NCBI RefSeq assembly: GCF_040581485.1
Contig: NC_090128.1
Location: 44,360,931 to 44,424,930 of the forward strand
Direction of reading: 5' to 3'
Source of the DNA: Linepithema humile
Taxonomy: Eukaryota > Arthropoda > Insecta > Hymenoptera > Formicidae
DNA: 64,000 bases
Positions within the stretch are counted from its first letter, which is position 1, and every line of letters starts with the position of its first letter. Below the pieces are notes generated by a model. The model ran no database searches. It saw nothing but the letters and a program-made list of their open reading frames with translations, and was not told the DNA's origin. Of this stretch, positions 24,601 to 37,308 are shown one piece after another. A program made the translations under genes and the position numbers.

Positions 24601-27600
24601 TAAAAAAAAATACAAATTAATTTCAACGGTGGTGAATATTAAATTTCTTATTCAAATATAAACATAAAAAAGTATTAGATTTTTGTAATGTAAAAATATA
24701 TATGTAAAATCATTGTAATATCTTTTTTTGTAGTTAGAATTAACATGGGTCATGCCTTCGCTGCACGATTTGTACCAAAGTAAACCGCATCAATACATCT
24801 CGTGGATTATCGGGCACGAAGGACGTGGCTCTTTAATTAGTTATCTGCGTAAGAAAATGTGGGCCTTCGATATGTACAGCGGTAACAGCGAGAACGGCTT
24901 CGAGCACAGTTCTATGTACGCCTTGTTGAAGCTTACCGTGTTGCTCACCGACGAGGGGCAGGCGCACTTGAAAGATGTACTGGATGCGATATTTCAGTTC
25001 ATCAACTTGATGAAGAAAGAGGGTCCGCAGAGAAGGATTTACGACGAGATTTATAAAATCGAAGAGAATAACTTTAGGTAAAGAAACGAATCCGCAAAAG
25101 ATGAATTTCGAAAGAGAAATTACGAAATGCTGTGAAATAACATATAAGACCTGCTAAATCTTTCCAGATTCATCAACGAAGAGGATCCAGCCGATTACGT
25201 GGAGGATCTGTGCGAGTGCATGCATTTCTATCCGCCGCGCGATTACATAACCGGCAGCGAACTTTACTTTGAGTACAATGAGGCGGCTATACAGAAGTGC
25301 TTGGACTATTTAACGCCGGAAAATGTAAACATTATGATCTTCGATAAGAAGTTGAGCGATGAAGAACTGGACAAGGTCGAGCCTTGGTTCAGTACCAAGT
25401 ACACAGACACGGAGATACCGCAGGAATGGATTGCGTGTTGGAAAAAGTCATTCTCCTCCGAGACTCCGTCTTCAACACCCCTTTTTCACTTACCTCTGCC
25501 GAATGAATTCCTTACCAACGACTTCTCCTTGATACCGTTGGAGGAAAACGTTCCGAAATATCCCGTTAAAATACATCGGGATAATGTACACGAGATTTGG
25601 TATCGTCCAGATCCCAAGTTTCGTCTGCCAGAGTGTTACATGAACTTCCTTCTTGTTTCTCCTCTTGGTTTTAAATTGTCGGAGAAGTAAGTAACAATAC
25701 GGATAGATATTAACATATACATGGTGTCTCGATACTCCGTAATGACAAATGTTTTTTGCCTCTAATTTTGAAGAGAATATCTGTCACGAATTTCTACTGT
25801 TTATATACATAATTTGACTTTAAATTAATTAATCATTAATATTGATCGAATGTTCCGAAACATCCTGTACATTAATTTCTATCTTGATCATCATACACGC
25901 TTTATATTATTTGCACGTTATTTAAAATAATGTTCACACTGATGTTGTAGTGTAGCTCTCATGGCGTTGTACGTTAATGTATTAAAACTGCTATTAGTGG
26001 AAGAATTATATTCAGCTACAACAGCCAGGCTTGACTATAGCATTATTGCCTGCGAAAAGGGTATCATTATAAAATTAGACGGATTTAATGAGAAACTGCC
26101 AGTAAGTATTTGATTATGAGTTATTAGAATTTATACTGCGTCGTTGTGTAACACGTAATTTTATATTTTCCAACTTCGATAAGCGAATATTTAATTTGAT
26201 TGTGTCAATCAAATTGTACTTTACCCAACAAAGAAGGTAGATTGATTTGGAAAACTTAAAATTGTTTATTACACAACTTAATAGATACGATTTTTTGATA
26301 TACTAACATTCCACTCGTGTTGCAGCACTTATTGATGACTATTGGCAAATACATAGCGGACTATTCGAATTTCGATAACAAGGAGTTATTCGAAGTGGTG
26401 AAACGGCAGCAACTCAAGGAATATTACAATACGTTCATCAAACCCGGGAAACTCGTCAAGTACTCGCTATTTATTCTCGAACAACGATTATTAAAATTCA
26501 ATAATCAGAAGAACAATGAATTATAAAATCGCATTTCCGTTGATTGGTCAATAATGCATGTGCATTCTTTCGCAGGGATGTGAGATTGTCGATACTCAAG
26601 CTAGTTCATTATACGAATGTCGATATGCACAACAGTCTACGTAACGTTGATTTCGAAAAGTTTAAAAACTTTGTCAAGTCCTTCACCGATCATTTGTACA
26701 TACAGTGCCTTGTGCAAGGCAATATTACGCGGAGTGCCGTGGAGCAGAATGTACAACAGTTCGTCAAAATAATTAATTGCGGACAGCTGCTGCCTACTAT
26801 GAAGCCGCAGATGAAAGTTATGGAGATGCTGTTGGGCAGCCACTACTGCAAGCTGAAGAACATTAATAGAACCGACGTGAATTCTGTAGTGACCAATTAC
26901 TATCAGATCGGAGTCGCGTCGATAGAGCTAACAGTGTTGGTCGATCTACTGATTGTAAGTGTTAAATCTCACTGCTTCACAGTTTACACTTGGATTTTCT
27001 TCGATTTGTATACAATTCAAATTCTGTATTTATGCAGAAACGTATTGCTACGAAATAACGCACTTTGCGTATAAAGATCGCAGCGTGATTCTACGTCAGA
27101 TTTTATAAATGACACTTGTCAGATATTAATTTGTACAGTTGACTTCATTCACACCTCACGTTCACCTTTTCAGATGGTGATGAAAGAACCGTTGTTCACT
27201 CAGCTCAGAAGCAAAGAGCAGCTCGGCTACGACGTCTCCTGCATTCTCCGAGATATCTACGGGATATTGGGATATTCTGTTACGGTTCACACTCAGGCGG
27301 ATAAATACACGACCGACCATGTGGACAAACGAATCGAGGAATTCATGAAGTCACTGGACAAAATTTTGCAAGAGACCACCGAGGAGGAATTGGAATCCCT
27401 CAAGGAGACGCTGAGGAAGATGAAACAGTGCGCCGACATCGATTTGGAGGAAGAAGTTAGCAGAAATTGGATCGAGATCACAAGGTGGCAATACATGTTT
27501 GACAGACTCGAGAGGGAAACGCTCGCGATAAAGAACATAAAAATCGACGAACTGAGACAATTCGTCGCGAAATATATGCTGAAGGGAAGTAGCTTGAGAA

Positions 27601-27977
27601 AATTGAGCGTGCACGTAGTGGGAACCGATCCGAAGCAGAACGCAACGGATAGTAAGTACCTTTCGTATGCCATTGTAATGTTTGTGTATTTATTTTATTA
27701 TGTTTTACTTGTTTGTGTATGCGTGCGTGCGCGCGCGCGCGCGATTCGATTGTTTTTAAGGATGTCATACGGCTAAAACAGAAATTAATTGTGTTACGTT
27801 ATTACAGACGTTGATGAAGATCGCGAAAAGACGGAATACTCCTTAGAATATATAACCGACGATCAGCAGCATGTGAAATCCCTAATCGTTACCGATATTG
27901 ACGCTTACAAGAAGCTTCTTTCTACCTTTCCAGTAAGTGAGGAGATCAATTTTCTCGATTCATTCCCGAATGAATGA
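21607..27977 (+). CDS. NRDC: Nardilysin (N-arginine dibasic convertase, M16 zinc metalloprotease)
   Basis: Fourteen coding exons: 21607-21905, 22611-22696, 22791-22948, 23112-23225, 23305-23500, 23565-23770, 23851-24021, 24734-25077, 25168-25686, 25951-26101, 26326-26459, 26576-26954, 27174-27651, 27808-27977. They give 1134 residues, against about 1150 in human. The start is the first in-frame ATG after a stop at 21562. An Asp/Glu/Ser-rich insert (about residues 129-175) is the nardilysin hallmark that separates it from insulin-degrading enzyme. The inverted zinc site is HFLEH at about 204-208, with the third ligand Glu at about 285 in AVESEFQ. EFQLALSSDENRKE, HYISWIIGHEGRGS and the C-terminal HVVG motif also match the family. 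Known roles are cleavage at dibasic sites, ectodomain-shedding enhancement and chaperone-like functions. The N-terminus (TRGFFFIQRLIVVGSVIR) is hydrophobic and basic and could be a mitochondrial presequence. Confidence 0.96.
24159..24577. repeat. Long inverted repeat (MITE-like hairpin) in nardilysin intron 7
   Basis: Two arms of about 169 bases (24159-24327 and 24409-24577) are near-perfect reverse complements. They are separated by an A-rich spacer of about 80 bases. The ends read CTACAAATTG and CAATTTGTAG and are flanked on both sides by TA, as expected for a Tc1/mariner-type non-autonomous element. It would fold into a strong hairpin in the unspliced transcript. Confidence 0.85.
26143..26277. 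repeat. MITE-like element with 31-base terminal inverted repeats, copy 1
   Basis: It lies in nardilysin intron 10. The left end GTTGTGTAACACGTAATTTT pairs with the right end (26247-26277, ending TTTATTACACAAC). The internal sequence AACTTCGAYAARCRAATATTTAAT is shared with the element at 45394-45607, which shows that this is a family. No clear target-site duplication was found. Confidence 0.7.
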
Positions 27978-28025
27978 CGCTCTCTCTCTCTAACAACATA
28001 ATATAATTAGTAATGATAATGAAAT

Positions 28026-28031
28026 AATAAA
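28026..28031 (+). terminator. Candidate poly(A) signal of nardilysin
   Basis: An AATAAA hexamer 49 bases after the stop codon. Further AATAAA hexamers occur near 28180 and 28240, so alternative ends are possible. Confidence 0.5.
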
Positions 28032-30899
28032 GATTGCACTGCCGTGAAAAGAAGAACATTACGAATAATTTTTCGTAAGTTTAATACTCTAGATTTACTG
28101 CTTCTTTTTTTCATACAAGCGCATGTTGTAATACGAATATTTGAAATTAATTACATAAAAGAATATGTACAATTGAAATAAATTAATTGTTGCTTATGTT
28201 TAAATCTGTAGATAAAAATGTATTTCTTATGTCAATTTAAAATAAATTTATTAATTATATGAGCTTCTTGTGTTTCTTTTCTATTCACACTTGTGGAAAA
28301 AGAATTCAAAAAAGCCACTTGATATTTTCAAATATTACACTTTAAAAAGTACTGAAAAGAAATACAGGACTATTAAAATAAATTCTCCAACTCGTAATAA
28401 AATTCCATAAGAATTCTTAAGCTTTTTCAGAAAAAAAGAAGACTTCTAGAAAATAGATACGTATATATATATATATTCAAATATAAATAAATAATATATA
28501 ATTCATGACATCATATATTTGTCTGCGATATCAAATAGCATACGAGATGATTTGAATAAAATTTGATATCACGGATTACCTTAAATTAAAAGAAACAACT
28601 TATATATATCCGCATGTTCTTATCTTTTACGTGAACCATTATAAAAAAACGCAAAGCAGTAGTGATAAGGATTATTACACAGGAAATAAATTTGTGAAAA
28701 TAAAGTATTCGCTCAGAATGCAATTTTTTATATTCTTTTAATTATATTCAAGACATGACAACACGTTTTCAATAAATCATTAAACTTCCGAAAATGTCAG
28801 CCAACCATATCCGAGAACCCCCTCGCCTCCGTCCTTCCCCTCGCCCCCTTTCTACTCGTGCTAAGAGCTTCCTTACAAGACTCGCTTGAAGATTTGTCGT
28901 CTTACAAAAGCCACATCATGTCGCGCAAGGCTCCTTCTTTTATAAACTCAACAAGAGAGGACTCTACGAATCTTAAATACTCTAATTCTGCGTGTGTATG
29001 TGTGTTGTGAGAGGTTGCGCTTATAGAAGATAAATGAAGGATCGTAATATTTACGCTCTTGAGGAAAAGGAAGAAACTTAAATCGATCTGCCGATTGGAC
29101 CAATTACTCTGTTTTCCCTTGAAAAGAATGTATTCCGGCGACGCGCGGCGGACCGCGCGGCATGCGGTCAGCGTTCGAGAAGACAAACAGAGTACTTGCG
29201 TTCCAAAAGCCAGATTTACAGCGAGTTTATTAATAATGCAATTTAAATATTTCTAAATCGTTACAACATCCATTAAGAGTGCATTTCGCATTTTATACTT
29301 CGAATAATCATTGTATATATCGTTTTTTTTTCTTTTTTTTCCTTTGCGGTAGTATTATAGAGTTGCCACTACATTTATATTTAATTATTTACCTGCTACT
29401 CTCCAAATATGTATCCATTTTTTAAAAGTAGTTTAAATGTGACTTTAGAGTTACGATATTCTTTTTTTTTTTTTAATTATTTTCAGTTGCCTCGTGTTCT
29501 CACCAGCACTGATTCTCTTTGTATCCTCTCTTCCTATGCTTGTGTGTCTTTCTTTTCCGTCTTTTTACTCGTTTAAATCATGTGATAATCCCGAACTCAT
29601 GAAAGTTGCGCGAGTAATAGTTTTGCTCAGAGAATTTTCCCATTTTTTTTTTTTTGCACCTGCGATCTCTCAGCTCTTAGCTCTCCTTGAACTAGCGAAA
29701 GCATTTAGAATCAGCTCTGCTCGACACTAGACATGAAATGGGGTACATGTTACAACAGTAAGTGTTTACAATGGTATTAATAATCCAACAAGAATACACA
29801 TCAATGTGGCTGCGTTTATATAAAATGCGTGGACCGTCGAATGGGCCGGCTGCGCGCGGCGCGCAGTGGATGATCTCTCGAATTCCGTGGTTAATTGCTC
29901 GGTTAATCAATTAATAAATTCGCGTTAGATGCGGTTCTTGTGCTGGCGTGCTACTTCATTTATATACGAATCCCGTTTCTCTTTCTCTGATAATGGCGAT
30001 TGAATCTTGGAAATGTATCGTGAAAAAATTGTTTCGAGATTTGCGCACCGCATTGTCTCACCACTGACCGACCCATCGGAGTCAAATTATATGATTATTG
30101 ATAACAGCTTAGCGCATGTATAATTTTTGAATCAATGAACGATTCCTTTCTCTTCCTCTCTCTCTCTCTCTCTCGACCCTTTGCTCTCGTAAACCGGAAA
30201 CTCGTACGATATTCCGGACATACTACAATTATTCTTTCAGAATTTTTTGAAGGGCGTTTGCTCACATAAGTACACCTACGCAGGTGTGGTATACGCTTTT
30301 TGTTTTATACATATTTCATGCGCTTTTGCATTGTTACACATTTTTCTTTCTTCAATTATAGGAAGAGAAAATAAAAACGAAAAAAAAAAAAAATAAACAT
30401 ACTAATGATTATCAAACATACATGTTACCGCGCGTTATGCGTATATAATCCTTTTCTTCTCTCAGCTATGAAAAATAATAGCAGAATATACGTTATGTAA
30501 TATTTAATAATATATAAGGTGTGTGTGTGTCGGGGCCCACATGCGTTTTTTTTTCAGCTACATCGATAAGTGTTTAATTCATTTTTTTTTTACTTTTTAC
30601 TTTATTACATTATACTTGCGTTTGCTATCGTTATTTTAGTTTATATCTCGTATTACGTATATAAGCAAAACTACTTTAAGGAGAACTTAAAATTTATGAA
30701 CGTTCGAGAGCGCATTATAGCACGAAAACCCGCAGGCTTCTCTCCATCTCGTTATCGCTTCTTATGCTGGATTATTATGAAAAATCGACTCTCTACTCAT
30801 ATAAGGCTACAGCAAGTTAAGAAATAAGAGAAACGCGAATGGTACAATATATCCATCATTGTGTTTACATCTAAAGTATATGTGAAACGTAATAATACA

Positions 30900-30904
<5 letters not shown>

Positions 30905-30930
<26 letters not shown>

Positions 30931-30931
30931 T
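30905..30931. repeat. Poly(T) run of 27 bases
   Basis: An uninterrupted T homopolymer. On the minus strand it would be a poly(A) tract inside the possible FAM120A-like 3' UTR. Confidence 0.8.
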
Positions 30932-31940
30932 AGCAATCATTTAAAACAAGTTCTTGAAATTAAATGATCTCACTTTTTTTTTTCAACAATTTTTGCAAAA
31001 TGATCTAAGATTCTACAAAGTATAAAACGAAAATGGAGCGTAGTAACATAAGAAGCAAAAAGATTCCTGTTTGAATAAAGGAGATATGACTATTTATGAA
31101 TATACGTTCGGAGAGTTAATTAATGAGCGTTCCACTCGGCTGCGTATCGTATAATATTCGGTGCTGGAAAAGTATAGCGTCGAAATAAAAATGAAAACAG
31201 CCGTTTCCATTCGAAAAATCGAGCGCGTCATCGCGTAATAACGTTTCGTAATTGTTTTTCTCCCGCACTCGCGGTTCTAACGAATTCCGTCGCGATTCGT
31301 TTCTTCATTTAAGCGGATACTCGTCGCTCCAGCAAGATTATCGAAAATTAGCGTTTACTCGGTGTGTACGATTAATTTTCTGTTTAGTTTATCTGTTTAC
31401 AACACACAATGCTTCGAAGGTGTCATTATAGATCGTTATTTCATAAATACGATAGATTACTTGTAACTTTTAATGGTATGTCGGTATTTATCATAGACGA
31501 GTGTTGCGTGGGCCCCATTTTTTTTTTCTACTTATTACAACGAAAAGCAGGCACGCTTCGCGGTGGACACGCCTGGTTTTTACGTTGTGCTTTTATGCAA
31601 GTTTCCTTATTTTCAACATTTCTGCCTTCTGTTGTATTCAATATGGATTTTCCTTTTTTTCCCGCTTTTTTTGCATTACGCTTCGTGTTTACATTAAATT
31701 ATTTCACGTTATTATTATTATTATTATTGCATACTCATATCAGTGCAGCAGGCGACTGATCATGTTGCATACATCGTTATTTGTGTCTTTACTCGTTTTG
31801 CATATCCGGTATATATATCAAGAGTTCGATTTCTCTTAGAAAGAAAATCATCTATCTTTACGTAAAAGCGTAAAGTGTGGCATTTTACTCTCAAATTCGT
31901 ATTTCGTCAGATTCAAGAAAAGTCGGCTTCTAGTACGTGT

Positions 31941-31976
31941 TGTATGTGTATGTATGTATGTATGTATGCATGCATG
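31941..31976. repeat. (TATG)n microsatellite
   Basis: A tetranucleotide repeat with interruptions (TGTATGTATG... grading into CATGCATG). Confidence 0.8.
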
Positions 31977-32884
31977 TGCGTAAGGTGTATGTGTATGTGT
32001 TGCGCCGTTCGGGAACGAACGGCAGCTGTCAATTTTCAAATTTATGCTCACAAAGGAATATTATTGCGGCGATCGTACTCGATATATTATGCAACGTACT
32101 TCGCAAATTAACACACACTAATCGTAGAAAGTTTATGAGACTCGAATGATTCCAAAATCATATTGCATGTATCCGTGAAATGTTCTTAGTTTACAAACGC
32201 TCGTTAAGACGAGCACGTTAAGCAAATGTCAATGATCCTCGCGTAGCGCGTCGCGCGAAACTATCGAATTTTGTGTTCGCATATGCTCGGCGCACATTGA
32301 AGCTGACATTAGTTTTTAAAATTCACTGTCTGTTAATCATATACGTTAAACGCGTGTCTATTAATATCTTTTTCTTCCTGTTCCTGCAAGCGACTCAGAG
32401 CAACTGAGAGCTTCGAAAAAAAAAAAAACGTAGAAGAAACGAATGGAATTTCCTCCCGTTTCTTTTTTATCCGCGAATGTCATTTCCTTAACATGCCATC
32501 TAAAGCACTTTCGTCGTTCTGTCTTTTTTTTCTCTCACAGGATCTCACTCGTTTAACTACTCTCAGGCTCGTTAACTGTCATTTTACTGAAATTATATAA
32601 AGTTTCTCATTGTCCTAATGCATTTTACGCAATAACAAATCTACAAAAATATAACATTTTATCTTATCATCATATCTCATTATATTATCTCAATAAATGG
32701 TTTCCCTCTCTTTTACTCACTTTAACCATACCTTCGCACAAATGTCCTTCCGAGACACGTGATCTTTGCCTCACCTTTCCGTTTCTTATTTTAATAATCT
32801 GTGTCCTGCTGTCGTGCTGTCTTGTTATTTCGCTGTTATATATCATTTCTATTGATAAAAGAACCCTCTCTCTCTTTCTTTCTT

Positions 32885-32889
<5 letters not shown>

Positions 32890-32920
<31 letters not shown>
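32890..32920. repeat. (CT)n microsatellite
   Basis: A clean CT dinucleotide run of about 15 units, preceded by a T-rich tract. Confidence 0.85.
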
Positions 32921-32923
<3 letters not shown>

Positions 32924-33460
32924 CCCCGATGATCTTTGGTAGAAAGTCATTTAGACTATTCTACACATAAATAGTATATTTCTAACATAATCCTTTCCTA
33001 TCCCGATGCGTGATAAGCACACACGCATCTGAATTCTGTATGTACACCATATATCAATCGCACTGGGTCATTTTTAAAGTAACTATTCATATGTACAATT
33101 AAACAAGAGATATATCTCGAAATATGCTACACTTGGCGTGCGCAAAAAATTCGCATTTTGTAAACAGTTGATTCTATCTGCAAATCTCATATTCAACAAT
33201 TAACTGGTGTCTACGAGAACGTAATTCCAAACGTGTTACCATTACTTTCTTTTTTTTTTCTTTTTTTTTTTTTTTTTGTCAAAACGAAACGTCAAAATGT
33301 CAACGAACAAGTCCATGTACGCGAGGCTCTCGCGATGGAAATTAAACTAACGCATGTTTCAACCAAATGTCTCTCTTGTAAACGGTGTCTCGAACGAACG
33401 AATTGCAACAATGTAAAAACGTCTACCACAATGTAGCATATTTGCCAAACAATATGAAGC

Positions 33461-33513
33461 ATTTCGTGAGGATCAACAAACGCCCGTAAAGTAACCGGGC
33501 GCCCTCACGAAAT
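33461..33513. repeat. Compound hairpin with two perfect stems
   Basis: An outer stem of 11 bp (ATTTCGTGAGG with CCTCACGAAAT) encloses an inner stem of 6 bp (CGCCCG with CGGGCG). It could form RNA structure on either strand or a cruciform. Confidence 0.7.
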
Positions 33514-33615
33514 AAGCCTCAAGTCTGCAAGGTGTGCTCAGTCCAGCGGCGCGCGGCGCTTCTCCCGCACGCGCGAGTCGCACGCGCGAGCCCATAAGTT
33601 ATTATTATAAAAATG

Positions 33616-33664
33616 CACCACACAGCGCGCAGTGTTATGACAAAAATAGCTTAATTGTGTGGTG
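33616..33664. repeat. Hairpin with 9-bp perfect stem
   Basis: CACCACACA at 33616-33624 pairs with TGTGTGGTG at 33656-33664 across a 31-base loop. Confidence 0.55.
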
Positions 33665-33840
33665 AATCTTTAGCCGGTTCACCGACTAGCGCGCGGTCTC
33701 GCGCGCAAAAATGCGCGCGGCGTGCCGTGGGCTTTAAAATAGAAACGCTATCGTACCTAAATCTCAAACTCCGTTGCCAAGAATCATTCACACAATTTCT
33801 CAACGCAACTGCAAATAAATATATGACCTAGATTGCGCGT

Positions 33841-33882
33841 ACGCGTGTACACACGGCGGAAATAACGCGTGTGTACACGCGT
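33841..33882. repeat. Hairpin with 14-bp perfect stem
   Basis: ACGCGTGTACACAC at 33841-33854 pairs with GTGTGTACACGCGT at 33869-33882 across a 14-base loop. Each arm is itself rich in alternating purine-pyrimidine steps. Confidence 0.75.
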
Positions 33883-33929
33883 TCATAACGACATAACACG
33901 CCACGTTTATGTACATCATTATCGTGGCC

Positions 33930-33988
33930 TTACTCTCTTTCTCTCTTTCCCTTTCTGTCTCTCTCTTGCTCTCTTCCTCTCATTCTCG

Positions 33989-34022
<34 letters not shown>

Positions 34023-34023
34023 G
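33930..34023. repeat. CT-rich polypyrimidine tract
   Basis: Imperfect (CT)n with CTTT and CCCT interruptions over nearly 100 bases. On the minus strand it is a GA-rich tract. Confidence 0.8.
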
Positions 34024-35057
34024 TCGATCGGACATAAACACCCGCGCTGTGTATAATATTCACAAATTCTCCCATGTACTCGTAAACGCGGCACATTCGC
34101 ACACATGTACTCAGGCACAACTTACGTATAATATACTATCTGGGAATTCTAATCTAAATCATATGTATATCATATAAATATATATTTTACCTATATGAAA
34201 AGCATCAGTCTCCATGTGCTAACGACTATCTGAGTGCCCCATCCGGACTCATGATTCTTATCTACAAAAGTCGGTTAAGCGTTATCGTGTAATATACGGC
34301 GTGTAATACGTATGTGTCTGTATGTATGTATCAGGCTACTTTCTTCGTCGATCAGACCGGACCACTGAGATACGTCGTAGCGAGCATTTCATATAATACC
34401 GGAAAATATATATTTTCGTGTAAAAAAAATAATCACACTTCTTAAGAATTAAATACTTATAGCAGCTGACGACTTGTTCTGAGTAGTAAAATTAGCACAC
34501 GCATACACTAATCAGTCGAGTTCCATTCCATGGTAATGCAAGCGAAATTAGTTCGCTTCTTCTTTTTTTTTCTTTTTTTTTTTATAGCACAAGCACGATT
34601 TTTTTTCTTTTGTCTTTCTATCTTATATAGAGTGGTACGTTTGGCAGTGAGGACATCATATATCGCGTATGTCAAGAAAGGGTAAAATCTTTACATCGCG
34701 CCGCGGACTACCGTGGCGACGTAAGTAAAGATTACTTGTCTCCTATCATCAGTTCAACATTTTGGCCCCATTAGAGCTTTAGAACTATTGTGCACGTAAC
34801 ATTTCGAAGCAGACAGCTTTCAAATAAGCCATCGACAACTCGAAGATAAGATTTTTCCGTCAAAAATACATTCATAATATATTATATTAATATATTATAT
34901 TAGTACATTTATATATTAATAATGTATAAATATTAACTAATAATATATTAATATTTTGCAACATAGTAATTTTTTTTATAAAATTCTAATTTTGTGAAAA
35001 AAAGAAGAAAATTCAAGTCACACATCATACATTTTTAAAGCACAACATTGCACTGAT

Positions 35058-35221
35058 CCAGTGATGCGATGTTTCCTACCGGGCTTTCGGCTTCCGAGCC
35101 CCACACAAGCGGGAAGCGCGTACGCGTGCTGCACAGAATGCTTTGCGCGACAAATGTACGCGCTTCTCGTTTGTGTGGGGCTCGGAAGCCAAGAGCTCGG
35201 TAAGAAACATCGCATCACTGG
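35058..35221. repeat. Long imperfect palindrome (MITE-like) downstream of the FAM120A-like gene
   Basis: Arms 35058-35122 and 35157-35221 are reverse complements with few mismatches. The ends are CCAGTGATGCGATGTTTC and its complement, and the arms contain GCTTCCGAGCCCCACACAA. The spacer is about 34 bases. The element is GC-rich against its AT-rich surroundings. It may lie within the 3' UTR of the minus-strand gene, whose stop is at 35518. Confidence 0.8.
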
Positions 35222-35517
35222 TCCTGATAACGGTTATATATATATATCTCATATTAAATTATATTACGTTGATTAGACAAAAAGTAAATTCAAATAGAAT
35301 AATGCCTTGTTATAAGGCACATAACACATATAGGTAATCTACCGATTTTCCTGACATTCGATTATCTGATCAGATATAAATTTCGAAGACAGATATTCAA
35401 ATGTTACCGGTGCACAATTGCTCAGAACATATATAAGTAGATTGTTAGCAGTCTTCAGTCACGATCCGGGAGTGGTTATAGACATTTTCCGAAAAGTTCT
35501 CTCTCTGATACTGATAC

Positions 35518-37255
35518 CTAATTTTCCGTAGCAACTGGAGTGACGAGCGGCGCATCGCCTTGCCCCTTTTCCATAGCTTTACCATTCTCCACCGCGTCAT
35601 CGAACTGACCCGGCACAGACAATGCGTCTTTCGCCTTGTGCACTTCATTCGGTAACGCACGTGCGCTATCACTTTGAGTTTCGCTGAAATAGAGAGGAAT
35701 GTTATAAATCATTGCATTAAATAATAATTAAGAATAAAATTCAAGAAGATTTAGAGATATGTCATTAAATACAGAACGATGAGTTTTTCAAAAAATAAAT
35801 AAAGCTGCAAAAAAACTTGTTTACATCACATAAATGCAAAGAATATGTTGAGTTATAAGATAAGATTGAAATAATAATAATAGTTAATAATTTAAATAGA
35901 TAAAATAGGATATAGTAGATGAACGAAGCTGGCAATACTCACTTATAATCGGTGATTCCATCGACAGTGATTCCACGACCCTTGTTATCTTTCTTCTCGA
36001 TTTCCTTGGTCTTCTTGATCGTAGTCTTCTTTTTGGCAGTCACCTGAACAAAAGATAAAAGTAAAATCTTTTTCTTCGCAGAGAAATCGAACAAAGTGAA
36101 GAAAGTGTAAGTGTAGCGCTATTAATGCACAGAAGTAGACAAGCAGAAGAGTGTTAGTGCAGAATATGAGCACCTTAGTGACAAAAGCAGTTGCCTGGCA
36201 AGCAAAAGATTTTATTCCCGATCTATGCGCCTCGTCTCATACGCCTGTAATTTTCAAAAGCGGCGTTCGTCTTGCAGAGTTACGTTTGAGTTTGCGCACG
36301 CGTATGTTGAGCTGATTATGTAGTAAATGATTCCGCTGTGTGTATTTATGAATCACATTCGATAGCGGATTTAATTTCCCGGTGTAATCGTTCGCGTCCA
36401 ACGTTTCTGTTAATAAGATGTTTTCACCTTCATTTGAGTCTTCTTTCCGCGTCCAGCAATTGGAGCACGACTGGTTCCGCGTGTTTGAAACGTCGGCCGG
36501 CTTATTGGATTGAAACCGCGAGGAAGACCATATTTTAGCCCACCGATAGAAGTTACCTACAAAAAAATTTATGTTATAATATTTCGACATACGCAAAGTC
36601 TGTTGTTTAATCAAATATGCAAGTTGTGGAACATTGATTTATTTTTTTTATAATGAAAAATTAATTTTTAGCTTTACGATTGTATTACAGACCTTATTTG
36701 TAATTACGTTAATTTGTAAAGAATTATATATACGTAAAAAAGATTATAAATATATTTTTAAATAAAAGAAATGGTAAACCCGAACTGTTTACGTATTTAA
36801 TCTTTCTTTTATTTAGATGATTTTTTTATTTGTAGACGATATTCTTTATTTCTTTATTAAAATTTTCCAAAAAACAAAGCAATATGCTTTTTATATAATT
36901 AGCTTTAAAACTGTGTTGAAAATAGAGATACAAAGTGTTCCTTACCCTTTATTATTAATTTTAATAATTTAATTATATTTTTCATATCGATAAGTTTACG
37001 AATATTATATTTGACAATTGACAAACACATTTATGTAGTACAACTTATTAATTATTCCACTAATTATAGAGATGGGTAAAAAAAGGAGTCCTTAATATGT
37101 ATTATAAAATAGATATCTCAAGAAATATTGATTTAAATAAATTCTTTCTTTTTTCTTGGTTTAATTATTAAGTACATGCTTCATTCGGATAAACTATTTC
37201 GAGTTGAACTTAAAATAAAGAACACGAGTTAAAATACACTGATTTTATATATTTT

Positions 37256-37308
<53 letters not shown>

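Larger units (their letters stand above)
27978..35517. other. Gene-poor interval between convergent nardilysin and FAM120A-like genes
   Basis: The interval must hold the 3' UTRs of both convergent genes; no protein-coding exon was recognised on either strand. It is unusually rich in T and CT tracts on the plus strand, in microsatellites, and in hairpin-forming GC-rich patches (28830-28870, 33470-33730). No obvious AATAAA on the minus strand was found close downstream of the FAM120A-like stop, so that gene may have a long 3' UTR reaching into this interval. A non-coding transcript cannot be excluded. Confidence 0.5.

Noticed and set aside
36237..36614. 125-codon minus-strand frame covering FAM120A-like exon 13
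   Set aside because: The splice phase from exon 12 requires another frame (VTSIGGLKYGLPRG...), which continues in phase into exon 14. The longer open frame runs through intron sequence.
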